Part shown: positions 26,260 through 34,946 of the stretch, piece after piece
Layout of the letters: the number at the start of each line of letters is the position of its first letter
How positions within the stretch are numbered: position 1 is the stretch's first letter
Translations under genes and position numbers: made by a program
Assembly: GCA_026710325.1 (NCBI GenBank)
Contig: JAPORH010000147.1
Coordinates: 1 to 36,040 of the forward strand
Reading direction: 5' to 3'
Source of the DNA: Litoreibacter sp.
GTDB taxonomy: Bacteria > Pseudomonadota > Alphaproteobacteria > Rhodobacterales > Rhodobacteraceae
DNA length: 36,040 nt
The notes under the pieces: model-generated
Told to the model about the DNA's origin: nothing
The model's database searches: none
The model's input: the letters and a program-made list of their open reading frames with translations, nothing else

Positions 26260-26856
26260 ATGACTTTTCTCAAGACGCTCGCCTTGTCCGTGGCTCTGCC
26301 AATTCTGGCAACCGCGTCCGCAGGCGCATCGGTTTTCAATCTGATCGGCAACCAGACCACTGTGTCTGTAACCGCAGACCTCGCAGGGCTCGGCCTGACA
26401 CCCGGCACAATCGGCACTGCGACCGCAGATGGCGCCGATTTCAGCTTTGGGATCACCGGTGGCCAAGTTGATCTGGGAACAGGGGACGCGCTGATCGCGC
26501 ATGACGGCTCTGGCGTCAGCTTGACCGATGGGACATCGACGGCGACGGTCGGCGATTTCTTTATCGATACGGCGGCAGGCACGATTACAGGCACCTTGAA
26601 CGGCACGGTGCGCGACGTGGAGTTCTTCACTTTGGGGACAACCACGACCGAGGGCATTCAGGTCTTGATCTCGCAGACCCTGGGCGGCGCGTTGACCCAG
26701 GTTTTCGGGGCGCCAGATCTCGCTGGGGCACAGTTTGGCTTTGCCAATGTTGATTTGGCTCTCGCGCCAACGCCGGTTCCATTGCCAGCCGGGGCGCCGC
26801 TGCTGATCGCTGGTTTGGCAGCCTTCGCGTGGCTGCGTCGGCGGCAGTCGGTCTAG
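26260..26856 (+). CDS. Secreted VPLPA-CTERM sorting-domain protein
   Basis: Protein of 198 residues made for the cell surface. An N-terminal signal peptide (about 1-22, ATASAGA) leads to a Gly/Thr/Asp-rich beta-sandwich-like body with no cysteines. The tail follows the PEP-CTERM pattern: VPLPAG motif, a hydrophobic helix (APLLIAGLAAFAWL) and a terminal RRR cluster. Such tails are recognised by exosortase enzymes, which are not encoded in this window. The body matches no family I can name; it may be an exopolysaccharide-associated or adhesive protein. The start at 26260 has GGAGG six bases upstream; the longer open frame from 26185 lacks a signal peptide and is rejected. A G/C hairpin follows the stop. 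Confidence 0.82.
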   Translation: MTFLKTLALSVALPILATASAGASVFNLIGNQTTVSVTADLAGLGLTPGTIGTATADGADFSFGITGGQVDLGTGDALIAHDGSGVSLTDGTSTATVGDFFIDTAAGTITGTLNGTVRDVEFFTLGTTTTEGIQVLISQTLGGALTQVFGAPDLAGAQFGFANVDLALAPTPVPLPAGAPLLIAGLAAFAWLRRRQSV

Positions 26857-26870
26857 TCAAAAGACAATGG

Positions 26871-26900
26871 GCGGGGGCATGCACATGGTCGTGCCCCCGC
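26871..26900 (+). terminator. Strong hairpin after the VPLPA-CTERM gene (no T-run)
   Basis: GCGGGGGCA (26871-26879) and TGCCCCCGC (26892-26900) form a perfect nine-pair stem with a 12-base loop, starting 15 bases after the stop. No T-tract follows, so it may be an mRNA 3'-end stabiliser or a factor-assisted terminator and not a classic intrinsic one. Confidence 0.5.
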
Positions 26901-26948
26901 GCGACACCGGTTTAAGACTTGTGCGCAGGCTGTAATCGGCGCAGATCC

Positions 26949-28097
26949 ATGCGCAGCATGGAACCTTCCGAAAAAACCAACTGGGTCCTGATTGCGCTGC
27001 TGCTCTTGGCCGGGCTGTTCGCGGCGGCTCAGTTTGGCAAACTCACGCTCACGTTAGAGCCGTTACAACTCCACTATCCGGAGGGTGGTTTCTTTGTACC
27101 TGTGCTGGTCTCCATCGTCGGAATGGTCGGCATCGCGCTCGGCGCTGTCGCGGGGAGCGTCGTCGCGGGGATAGGCCTCACGCGCGTCGTTCTAGCGGGT
27201 CTTTTCGCAGGTGGGGTCATCTCACTCGCCCAGACCACGTTGCCGAGCCTACCGTTTTTCGCGCTTCTTCGGATCGCGGAGGGCGTGTCGCATCTGGCGA
27301 TTGTGGTCGCGGTTCCCACATTGATGGCGTCATTGTCCACTGACGCTGACAGGCCATTTGTCATGGGCATCTGGGCCGCATTTTTCGGTATTGCCATGGC
27401 CATCCTTGCACTTCTGTTGCCCACGGTTTTGGCGCAAGGCGGACTGGCCCTGGTTTTCGCAGGGCATGGTGTCGGAATGATCTTGGTTGGCCTTGTCCTT
27501 TGGCCGTTGTTGCCGTCCATGCCGCGCGAGACGTCAAGCAAGATCAGACCCGTGCAAGAGCATCGCATCATCTACAGCACGCCGCGCTTGCTGATCCCGG
27601 GGGCGGGCTTTGTCTGCTACACCATCGTCTATATCGCGTTGTTGGGCGTTCTGCCTTTGGCGCGCGTCTTGTCGACATGGGACATCGCGGCGCTTCCAAT
27701 CATTTCGATCTTTGGAACCATTCTTGGTGGATGGGTGGCGAAGTCTCTAGCGCCAGAGCGTTTGGTCGGGCTGGGTTTCTTGGCGACAATTGGCGTGACC
27801 GCGGTTGCTTTGGTCTTAAGGGACGCGGTGTGGCCGCTGTTTCTTTTGTTTCTTGTTATGGCGTTCATCCCGGCAGGCTCTTTCGCCTCGATACCGCATT
27901 TCAACACGCAACCAAAGGACCGGGCACGCGCAACCGGTGGACTGGCCCAGCTGGGAAATGTTGGGACCACGCTTGGCACGCCGCTTTTCGTTTTTGCGCA
28001 GCAGCAGGGCGGCTTTACCGCGATATGTCTGTTAACGATCACTTTTTGCACGATGGGTCTCGCTGTCTCGCGGGTGATTGCCAAACGTATTAAATAA
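26949..28097 (+). CDS. MFS transporter of unknown substrate
   Basis: Inner-membrane permease of 382 residues with about 12 hydrophobic helices. Features include QFGKLTLTLEPLQLHYPEGGFF after the first helix, RIAEGVSHLAIVVAVPTLMASLS in helix 4 and RARATGGLAQLGNVGTTLGTPLF near the C-terminus, all consistent with the major facilitator superfamily. Start choice is uncertain: ATG at 26949 or 26958, both without a strong ribosome site; an in-frame TTG at 26919 is less likely. It stands between the VPLPA-CTERM gene and uvrA, with no evident operon partner. The substrate cannot be inferred. Confidence 0.8.
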   Translation: MRSMEPSEKTNWVLIALLLLAGLFAAAQFGKLTLTLEPLQLHYPEGGFFVPVLVSIVGMVGIALGAVAGSVVAGIGLTRVVLAGLFAGGVISLAQTTLPSLPFFALLRIAEGVSHLAIVVAVPTLMASLSTDADRPFVMGIWAAFFGIAMAILALLLPTVLAQGGLALVFAGHGVGMILVGLVLWPLLPSMPRETSSKIRPVQEHRIIYSTPRLLIPGAGFVCYTIVYIALLGVLPLARVLSTWDIAALPIISIFGTILGGWVAKSLAPERLVGLGFLATIGVTAVALVLRDAVWPLFLLFLVMAFIPAGSFASIPHFNTQPKDRARATGGLAQLGNVGTTLGTPLFVFAQQQGGFTAICLLTITFCTMGLAVSRVIAKRIK

Positions 28098-28107
28098 ACC
28101 TGTGGAT

Positions 28108-28122
28108 GTTCTCTTATTGTTC
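28108..28122 (+). promoter_or_regulatory. LexA (SOS) box of uvrA
   Basis: Two GTTC half-sites (28108-28111 and 28119-28122) are separated by exactly seven bases. GTTC-N7-GTTC is the direct-repeat LexA site established for Rhodobacter and other alphaproteobacteria. The site lies 66 bases before the uvrA start, so uvrA is very probably DNA-damage inducible. No other copy precedes a gene in this window that I noticed. Confidence 0.85.
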
Positions 28123-28188
28123 CGCTAAAAGGGTGGACGTCCTAACCGTAGGGTCTAACTCTGCGGTGACCGCATATTGGGGTGGATT

Positions 28189-31062
28189 ATGGCAGAGCTG
28201 AAAAACATCGAAGTCCGCGGCGCCCGCGAGCATAATCTCAAAGACGTTGATGTCGATATTCCGCGCGACCAACTGGTGGTGATCACCGGGTTGTCGGGGT
28301 CTGGTAAGTCCTCTCTCGCATTTGACACGATCTATGCCGAAGGGCAGCGTCGCTATGTCGAGTCGCTTTCAGCCTATGCGCGCCAGTTCCTCGACATGAT
28401 GGAAAAGCCCGATGTCGATCATATCGCAGGGCTGAGCCCGGCAATCTCCATCGAGCAAAAAACGACCTCGAAAAACCCGCGCTCCACCGTCGGCACGGTT
28501 ACAGAGATTTACGACTACATGCGCCTGCTGTTTGCGCGCGTTGGCACGCCCTACAGCCCCGAGACAGGCAAGCCTATTGAGGCGCAACAAGTGCAAGACA
28601 TGGTCGACCGCACCATGGCGCTTGAGGAGGGGACGCGCGGCTACCTGCTTGCCCCCATCGTGCGCGATCGTAAGGGCGAGTACCGCAAAGAATTCGCCGA
28701 GCTTGCCAAACAAGGTTTCCAACGTGTCAAAGTGGATGGGGAGTTCTATGAGCTCGACAGCCCACCCACGCTGGATAAGAAGTTTCGCCATGACATTGAC
28801 GTCGTTGTGGACCGCATAGTCGTGCGCGAAGGCTTGGAAACCCGGCTCGCCGACAGTTTCCGCACGGCTTTGGACCTCGCTGATGGGATCGCAATCCTCG
28901 AAACCGCCCCGAAAGAAGGCGACCCGGAGCGCTACACGTTTTCTGAGAAATTCGCGTGCCCTGTCTCGGGATTCACGATCCCTGAGATTGAGCCACGCCT
29001 GTTTTCCTTCAACGCGCCGTTCGGGGCGTGCCCGAGCTGCGACGGCCTCGGCGTAGAGCTGTTTTTTGACGAGCGGCTGGTGGTGCCTGACGGCACGCTC
29101 AAGCTCTACGATGGCGCGCTCGCACCTTGGCGCAAAGGCAAATCGCCGTATTTCCTTCAGACCATCGAGGCCATCGCCAAACACTATGAATTCGACAAGA
29201 ACACGCCCTGGAAAGACCTGCCAAAATTCGTCCAACAGGTCTTCCTTTATGGCTCCGGTGACGAGGAAATCCCGTTCCGCTACGATGAAGGCGGGCGCGT
29301 CTACCAGGTGACACGCAGTTTCGAAGGCGTGATTCCGAACATGGAACGCCGTTATCGCGAAACCGATTCAAGCTGGATCCGCGAAGAGTTCGAACGCTAC
29401 CAAAACAACCGCCCGTGCGGCACCTGCGACGGCTACCGCCTGAAGCAGGAAGCGCTGGCGGTCAAAATCGGTGCACCAGACAATCTGCTCCATATCGGCC
29501 AAGTGGTCGAGATGTCGATCCGGGAGGCCTATGACTGGTGCAAAACAGTCCCCGAACATCTGACCGATCAGAAAAACGAAATTGCCCGCGCAATCCTGAA
29601 GGAAATCCGCGAACGGTTGGGTTTCTTGAACAATGTCGGCCTTGAATATCTGACGCTGAGCCGCAACTCCGGGACGTTGTCTGGCGGGGAAAGCCAACGT
29701 ATCCGGCTCGCCTCCCAAATCGGCTCCGGCCTGACCGGCGTTCTTTATGTGCTGGATGAGCCCTCCATCGGCTTGCACCAGCGAGACAATGACCGGCTGC
29801 TGACAACGCTGAAAAACCTGCGCGACCAGGGCAACACGGTGATCGTGGTCGAACACGATGAGGAAGCGATCCGGGAAGCAGACTACGTCTTCGACATTGG
29901 CCCTGGCGCGGGTGTACATGGCGGTCAGATCACCGCCCATGGCACCCCAGCGGAAGTTTCGGCGAACCCCAATTCGATTACGGGCGAATACCTCACCGGC
30001 AAACGCGAAATCGCGGTGCCCGCCACCCGGCGCAAGGGCAACGGGAAGAAAATCACCGTCAAAAAGGCAAGCGGCAACAACCTGCAGAATGTCACTGTTG
30101 ATTTCCCGCTTGGCAAATTCGTCTGTGTCACGGGTGTTTCAGGGGGCGGTAAATCCACCCTTACCATCGAGACGCTCTTCAAAACCGCCTCAATGCGGCT
30201 GAACGGCGCGCGCCAGACGCCCGCGCCATGTGAGACGATCCAAGGGCTCGAGCAGCTCGACAAGGTCATCGACATTGACCAACGCCCCATTGGCCGCACG
30301 CCTCGCTCAAACCCAGCGACCTATACAGGCGCTTTCACCCCGATCCGCGAATGGTTCGCCGGGCTGCCAGAGGCCAAGACGCGCGGCTACAAGCCCGGTC
30401 GTTTTTCTTTCAACGTCAAGGGCGGGCGCTGCGAGGCGTGCCAGGGCGACGGTGTCATCAAGATCGAGATGCATTTCCTGCCCGACGTCTATGTCACCTG
30501 TGAAACCTGCAACGGCGCGCGCTACAACCGTGAAACGCTGGAGGTGAAATTCAAGGGCAAAAGCATCGCAGACGTGCTGGATATGACGGTCGAGGACGCG
30601 CAGGAATTCTTCAAAGCCGTGCCGTCCATCCGCGAGAAGATGGACGCTCTGATGCGCGTGGGACTCGGCTACATCAAGGTTGGCCAACAGGCCACGACGC
30701 TCTCAGGCGGGGAGGCGCAGCGCGTCAAACTCTCCAAAGAGCTCGCCAAACGTTCCACCGGAAAAACGCTCTACATCCTCGACGAACCCACCACGGGCCT
30801 GCATTTCGAAGACGTCCGCAAGCTTCTTGAAGTGCTGCATGAGCTGGTCGACCAAGGCAATACGGTGGTAGTGATTGAGCACAATCTCGACGTGGTCAAA
30901 ACCGCAGATCATATCATCGATATTGGCCCCGAAGGCGGTGATGGCGGCGGCAAGGTCGTGGCCAAAGGCACACCCGAGCAGGTGGCGAAGGTCGCCGAAA
31001 GCCACACTGGCCGTTACCTTGCCCCGATGCTCGCGGCAAAAAAGAATATCGCTGCGGAATAA
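28189..31062 (+). CDS. uvrA: UvrABC excinuclease subunit A
   Basis: Damage-recognition ATPase of nucleotide excision repair; 957 residues, normal length. Two ABC modules are seen: Walker [10 protein letters not shown] near residue 34 and GVSGGGKST in the second half; signatures [12 protein letters not shown] and [12 protein letters not shown]; Walker [13 protein letters not shown] and [12 protein letters not shown]. The UvrB-binding region lies between the first Walker A and the first zinc module. The first zinc module reads CPVSGF...CPSC, with Ser in place of the second cysteine; the second (CEAC...CETC) is complete. I believe the Ser is common in alphaproteobacteria. The start at 28189 ([17 protein letters not shown]) fits the family and has GGGGTGG upstream; ATG 28177 is less likely. 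An SOS box precedes it. Confidence 0.97.
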   Translation: MAELKNIEVRGAREHNLKDVDVDIPRDQLVVITGLSGSGKSSLAFDTIYAEGQRRYVESLSAYARQFLDMMEKPDVDHIAGLSPAISIEQKTTSKNPRSTVGTVTEIYDYMRLLFARVGTPYSPETGKPIEAQQVQDMVDRTMALEEGTRGYLLAPIVRDRKGEYRKEFAELAKQGFQRVKVDGEFYELDSPPTLDKKFRHDIDVVVDRIVVREGLETRLADSFRTALDLADGIAILETAPKEGDPERYTFSEKFACPVSGFTIPEIEPRLFSFNAPFGACPSCDGLGVELFFDERLVVPDGTLKLYDGALAPWRKGKSPYFLQTIEAIAKHYEFDKNTPWKDLPKFVQQVFLYGSGDEEIPFRYDEGGRVYQVTRSFEGVIPNMERRYRETDSSWIREEFERYQNNRPCGTCDGYRLKQEALAVKIGAPDNLLHIGQVVEMSIREAYDWCKTVPEHLTDQKNEIARAILKEIRERLGFLNNVGLEYLTLSRNSGTLSGGESQRIRLASQIGSGLTGVLYVLDEPSIGLHQRDNDRLLTTLKNLRDQGNTVIVVEHDEEAIREADYVFDIGPGAGVHGGQITAHGTPAEVSANPNSITGEYLTGKREIAVPATRRKGNGKKITVKKASGNNLQNVTVDFPLGKFVCVTGVSGGGKSTLTIETLFKTASMRLNGARQTPAPCETIQGLEQLDKVIDIDQRPIGRTPRSNPATYTGAFTPIREWFAGLPEAKTRGYKPGRFSFNVKGGRCEACQGDGVIKIEMHFLPDVYVTCETCNGARYNRETLEVKFKGKSIADVLDMTVEDAQEFFKAVPSIREKMDALMRVGLGYIKVGQQATTLSGGEAQRVKLSKELAKRSTGKTLYILDEPTTGLHFEDVRKLLEVLHELVDQGNTVVVIEHNLDVVKTADHIIDIGPEGGDGGGKVVAKGTPEQVAKVAESHTGRYLAPMLAAKKNIAAE

Positions 31063-31084
31063 ATCCGAGGGGCGCGCCGCTGCA

Positions 31085-31143
31085 CCCCTCTTCATTGCTT
31101 CGAAAATATCCCGGGGGAGGGCGCAGCCCGGGGGCAGAGCCCC
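31085..31143 (-). repeat. Dispersed intergenic repeat, copy 2
   Basis: Read on the minus strand this holds the same blocks as the copy at 2099-2147: GGGCTCTGCCC (31132-31142), CCCGGGATATTT (31104-31115) and AAGCAATGAAG (31090-31100). The spacer between the first two blocks is longer here and itself GC-rich with hairpin potential. It fills the gap between the convergent uvrA and hydrolase-OsmC genes and stops just short of the latter's stop codon. It may serve as a shared transcription end; this is an inference. Confidence 0.7.
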
Positions 31144-32355
31144 TTAAGACACGAGGCGTGTTTCAATTTCCGCCGAGCTTTCGAGCGTTTTATGAACCGG
31201 GCATTTGTCGGCGATCTGCAAAAGCCGCGTGCGTTGTTCATCCGTTAGATCGCCCTCGAGATGAATTTCCCGCAAGAACTTGTCGATCTTGGAATGCCCG
31301 CCATCGGCGTCTTGCGCATGCATCGCGTCGTGTTTGACGTCGACCCAGACATGGGTGAGCGGGATGTTCTTGCGCCGCGCATACATACGAATGGTCATTG
31401 AGGTGCAGGCCCCAAGACCTGCTGATAAAAATCCGTAAGGCGTCATGCCTTTATCGGTGCCGCCATAGGCCACTGGCTCATCGGCCTGCATGAAAAACTT
31501 ATGACCAAGGTTGATGTCTTGAAGGAAACCGTCCGGATCCGCTTCGCGCACACGCAACACGCCTTCGGGCGCGCCAATGGGCGGTGCCGGGGGTTTGAGG
31601 TCAAGATATTTCGACGACCAGGCGGCAATGACATCCGCGGCATATTCGGCGTCCTCTTCGCGCGTAATCAAGTGATCCGCGTCGCAAAGAGTGATGAAGC
31701 TCTTGGGGTGTTTGGCATGGATGAATATCTGCGTCGCGTTTTCGACGCCGACCACGTCATCCATCGGCGCATGCAGCACCAGCAAAGACTTCTTTAGATG
31801 ACGCAATGCCTCGTCGAGCTTGCGACCCTCGACATCTTCCAGAAAGCCTGCGCCAATTTTGATGCCGCGCCCGCCAAGCTGAACCTCGGCCACACCCTTG
31901 TCTTTGATCTCCTCAAGCTGGCCGCCGAAATTATGGGTCACATGACCCGGGTCAAAAGGCGCGCCAATGGTCACGACGCCGCGTGCCTGCGGGATGCGCT
32001 CCGCGACAGCGATGATGGCAGCACCACCAAGCGAATGGCCGATCAAAAGCTCCGGTCCCATGCCGCGGGCGTTCAAAGCCTGCGCCGCCAAGGCCAAGTC
32101 GTCTACATTTGAGCTGAAGGTGGTGTTCTCGAACTCACCTTTGGAATGGCCAAGCCCCGTAAAGTCAAAGCGCAGCACCGCGATACCCATATGCGCAAGT
32201 CGGGCAGAGATGCGTCGCGCCGCCGGAATATCCTTGGAGCATGTGAAGCAATGCGCAAAGAGCGCGGTCGCCAAATGCGGGCCCTCCGGCATATCCAGCC
32301 GCGCGGCAAGCTCGACACCGGAATGTCCGGTGAAGGTGAAACGTTCGGTCGCCAT
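31144..32355 (-). CDS. Alpha/beta-hydrolase fused to OsmC-type peroxidase domain
   Basis: Bifunctional cytoplasmic protein of 403 residues. Residues about 1-250 are an alpha/beta hydrolase with nucleophile Ser108 (GHSLGG), an acidic residue around Asp199/200 and His228 (DADHL). Residues about 268-403 are an OsmC/Ohr domain with the two reactive cysteines Cys317 (LGACTSMT) and Cys385 (DKCPVHK). OsmC proteins reduce organic hydroperoxides; the hydrolase may release the substrate or act on an ester, but the combined reaction is not known to me. This fusion order is recurrent in bacteria. The start at 32355 (MATERFTFTG) has AAAGGA upstream; the ATG at 32376 is less likely. It follows dddP in the same direction with a 100-base gap containing a hairpin (CTCAC/GTGAG, 32424-32439). 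Confidence 0.88.
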   Translation of the reverse strand: MATERFTFTGHSGVELAARLDMPEGPHLATALFAHCFTCSKDIPAARRISARLAHMGIAVLRFDFTGLGHSKGEFENTTFSSNVDDLALAAQALNARGMGPELLIGHSLGGAAIIAVAERIPQARGVVTIGAPFDPGHVTHNFGGQLEEIKDKGVAEVQLGGRGIKIGAGFLEDVEGRKLDEALRHLKKSLLVLHAPMDDVVGVENATQIFIHAKHPKSFITLCDADHLITREEDAEYAADVIAAWSSKYLDLKPPAPPIGAPEGVLRVREADPDGFLQDINLGHKFFMQADEPVAYGGTDKGMTPYGFLSAGLGACTSMTIRMYARRKNIPLTHVWVDVKHDAMHAQDADGGHSKIDKFLREIHLEGDLTDEQRTRLLQIADKCPVHKTLESSAEIETRLVS

Positions 32356-32455
32356 AGCAAAATCCTTTGTTGGCACCTTTGATGGGGGTGCGCGCGCGTC
32401 AAAGCAACGGCTCTGAGGCTATTCTCACAGGATGGTGAGCAAGCCTGAACGCGCG

Positions 32456-33796
32456 TTACTCGCCTGCGAGTCGTGGATCGAACGGGTATTTGGTTAGGTT
32501 TTCGTAGCCTGTCTCGGTGATCAGCACCTGATCTTCCAGCTTGATCGAGAAGTCGCCGCCAACTTCGCCAACAAGAACTTCCACGCAAAGCGTCATGCCA
32601 GGCTCAAGCGCGTAGTCGAACGCGCCCTCCACCGCTTTGTCGGGATAGGCCACCAAAGGCCATTCATCACACAGGCCCACGCCATGCATCAGGCAGCCAT
32701 ATTTCTGTGCCTGATATTTGTCATGCAGCTTGTGGGTGTTGGCGGTCAGCTCGGGGATCGTCACACCCGGTTTGAGCATCTCCATATTGGTCTGGATATG
32801 TTCGATGCTGTGTTTCATCGCCTCAATCATGTCGGGCCGTGGGGCCTGATCCCCAATCCACCAAGTGCGAGAAATATCGCCGCAAATCCCGTAGGCGCCG
32901 ACCAAATCCGTGTCAAAAGCCAGGATCTCGTTGTTTTGACAAATGCGCGGGCCGCATTCCTGGAACCACGGGTTTGTACGCGGGCCGGAGGAGAGCAACC
33001 GCGTCTCAATCCATTCGCCGCCACGTCTGATATTCTCAGCATGCAGTATTGCCCAGACGTCATCTTCAGAGACGTTCCCGCCCGGGATCTGGCTGCGGGC
33101 GAAATCCTCCATCACATACATCGCGGCCTCACAGGAATGGCACGCGGCACGCATGGCTTTGATCTCATCCGGGCCTTTGATGGCGCGGGCATGCTCGGTT
33201 ACAATCTCGCCGGGGTGCACCTCGAAGCCCTGCGCCTCCAGCGCGCGTAGCCCGTGGATCATCAGCTTGTCGCCTGCGATCCGCATATTTCCGCCGCCAT
33301 GCTCCATGACCAAGTCGCGAACCTGGCCCGCGAAAACATCCGCAGCCACATCGATCTTGTCGCCCCGGTCGAAGTAGAACAGGTCCGCGCCTGAGCGTTG
33401 CTCGCGGACCAACGGATTGAATTTCGATAGGAAGGGGGAGTTCTTGTAGTCCCAGATCACCATATAGCCATCCGCGCAAAGCAGCACTGCGCGGAACGGG
33501 TTGTGGGTGTTCCATAACTGCATGTTGGTGCTGTCGGTGGCATAACGAATATTGAGCGGGTCGAACATCAACAGCCCGCCCATGTCATGCTTGACGACCT
33601 GCTCAATGAGGCGCTTCCAGCGAAACTCACGCATGGCCTCAAGGTCGGGCAGGGCGAGGCCTGCCTCTTCCCACTCCTGATATGCCAAAAGCGTGGGCCC
33701 AATCTCGATCCGGTCGTTGTCATTGAGGTTGCCATCGTCAAGTTTTGCACCCTTGGTCGGGTCGATCTTGCGCGTGTCGCGGTAATGCTGGTTCAT
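32456..33796 (-). CDS. dddP: DMSP lyase DddP (M24 metallopeptidase fold)
   Basis: Cleaves dimethylsulfoniopropionate to dimethyl sulfide and acrylate in the cytoplasm. At 446 residues it has the length of characterised roseobacter DddP, and the opening (MNQHYRDTRKIDP) and the middle (DPLNIRYATDSTNMQLWN) are diagnostic. The residues known to bind metal in DddP are all at the same numbers: Asp295, Asp297, Asp307, His371, Glu406 and Glu421; Asp377, proposed as catalytic base, is also present. This argues for a working lyase and not a plain Xaa-Pro aminopeptidase. The start is backed by GGGAGG nine bases upstream. It is divergent from the DUF3445 gene with 93 bases between, and precedes the hydrolase-OsmC gene. 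No acrylate-handling gene such as acuI is adjacent. Confidence 0.95.
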   Translation of the reverse strand: MNQHYRDTRKIDPTKGAKLDDGNLNDNDRIEIGPTLLAYQEWEEAGLALPDLEAMREFRWKRLIEQVVKHDMGGLLMFDPLNIRYATDSTNMQLWNTHNPFRAVLLCADGYMVIWDYKNSPFLSKFNPLVREQRSGADLFYFDRGDKIDVAADVFAGQVRDLVMEHGGGNMRIAGDKLMIHGLRALEAQGFEVHPGEIVTEHARAIKGPDEIKAMRAACHSCEAAMYVMEDFARSQIPGGNVSEDDVWAILHAENIRRGGEWIETRLLSSGPRTNPWFQECGPRICQNNEILAFDTDLVGAYGICGDISRTWWIGDQAPRPDMIEAMKHSIEHIQTNMEMLKPGVTIPELTANTHKLHDKYQAQKYGCLMHGVGLCDEWPLVAYPDKAVEGAFDYALEPGMTLCVEVLVGEVGGDFSIKLEDQVLITETGYENLTKYPFDPRLAGE

Positions 33797-33889
33797 GTTC
33801 TGGCCTCCCTATGACGTCACCACGATGGAAGCTCAAAAGCGGCCATGCTACTCTGATTGCGTCAAAAATGCTGGGGCTAAGGGCGCGAA

Positions 33890-34639
33890 ATGCCAGAAAT
33901 TTGCCAAATCGCACTTACGGATGCCCCGTGGGTCAACGCGAACACGCGGCGTTTGCCGGGCGTGCAACCGTTGGACATGAACGATTGGCTGCAATTCGAT
34001 GACGCGTTTGAGGCGCAACGCATCGAGCGGGCTCGCCTTCTTTATGATCGTCAGGAAGATGTCTTGCAGTGTCTCGAAACTGCGCGTGATGCGGAGGAGG
34101 AGCTCGCCGCTTTTGTCTCCAATCGCTTGTCACAGTTAGGCCGCGCACCGTTGGACTTGCAGGAGCGGGATCCACTTTTGCGTATTGCCACCGGTGTGGT
34201 CGAGGATATGTGCATCTTGCAAAAGCAAGGCGAGGAGCATGTTCTGACATCCGCGCTGTTGTGCTTCCCCGCCAATTGGCGCCTCTCCGAGAAACTTGGG
34301 CGCCCTTTGGCCATGATCCATGCGCCGGTCGACGCCTATACCAGTGACATCGCGCGCCGTGTTCAGCGTCTCTTCGATGCTGTTCAGGTGGGAAGACCGC
34401 TTTGGCGCGCCAACGCGTTGCGCTATGCGACGCCTAATCTGTTTCAACCGGACAGGCATGTGGCCCAAAGTGATGTTCCGGACGGGGAGGGGTATCTTCG
34501 CTCCGAGCGGCAATCAATCCTGCGCCTGCCAGAAACGGGCGCGGTTGTCTTCTCGATCCACACGCGTTTGGTGAAGATGACAAACCTCACTCCTGAGCAA
34601 AAAGCAGGGTTAGAAGTGCATCCTTTAGGTCATTCATAA
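33890..34639 (+). CDS. DUF3445 (heme-dependent oxidative N-demethylase-like) protein
   Basis: Soluble protein of 249 residues matching DUF3445, a family now often annotated as heme-dependent oxidative N-demethylase-like. Signatures are the central CFPANWRLSEKLGRPLAMIHAPV region and the C-terminal LRSERQSILRLPETGAVVFSIHT. Cys and His residues that could bind heme are present (for example Cys in LLCFP, and several His), but I cannot name the ligand. The start ATG at 33890 lies soon after the divergent dddP promoter region. Divergence from dddP suggests possible joint use of methylated osmolytes, by inference only. The stop is about 70 bases before tRNA-Val. Confidence 0.75.
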   Translation: MPEICQIALTDAPWVNANTRRLPGVQPLDMNDWLQFDDAFEAQRIERARLLYDRQEDVLQCLETARDAEEELAAFVSNRLSQLGRAPLDLQERDPLLRIATGVVEDMCILQKQGEEHVLTSALLCFPANWRLSEKLGRPLAMIHAPVDAYTSDIARRVQRLFDAVQVGRPLWRANALRYATPNLFQPDRHVAQSDVPDGEGYLRSERQSILRLPETGAVVFSIHTRLVKMTNLTPEQKAGLEVHPLGHS

Positions 34640-34666
34640 CGTCGTATAAAAATCCTCCGAAAGGGC

Positions 34667-34696
34667 TTGCGCGTCCGCGCAATTTCGCGCTAAACG
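34667..34696 (+). promoter_or_regulatory. Possible promoter of tRNA-Val
   Basis: TTGCGC (34667-34672) and TAAACG (34691-34696) are 18 bases apart, with the tRNA starting 11 bases further on. The -35 overlaps a small inverted repeat (TTGCGC-GTCC-GCGCAA, 34667-34682), which could instead be a remnant of the DUF3445 terminator. Confidence 0.4.
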
Positions 34697-34706
34697 GCAC
34701 GCCATC

Positions 34707-34782
<76 letters not shown>

Positions 34783-34946
34783 TTCCCCCTCTAGAAAGTT
34801 AAATACGTTCTGCCGATTTGAGCGGGATCCTTTTGGTTTGTTTCACCTTTGCGCCCGCGCACATAAATTGCGCCAAAGCATCGAGTATGTGCGAAAAGAA
34901 AAGGTGTATATATGTGTCCCTGCATAACTTGCCAGGAGACATGCCA

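Noticed and set aside
25120-26502. A 460-codon minus-strand open frame opposite lpd
   Set aside because: It is a shadow of the GC-rich lpd frame. lpd has all catalytic motifs, while the shadow has none and crosses the terminator and the next gene's start.
32417-32445. A hairpin between dddP and the hydrolase-OsmC gene as a terminator
   Set aside because: The CTCAC/GTGAG core is short, the outer pairs need bulges, and no clear T-tract follows on the minus strand, so readthrough is as likely.
16566-33818. TGACGTCAC occurs upstream of both the M23 peptidase gene (16566) and dddP (near 33812), hinting at a shared regulator
   Set aside because: A nine-base match in 36 kb is weakly significant, the genes are functionally unrelated, and there is no extended similarity around the sites.
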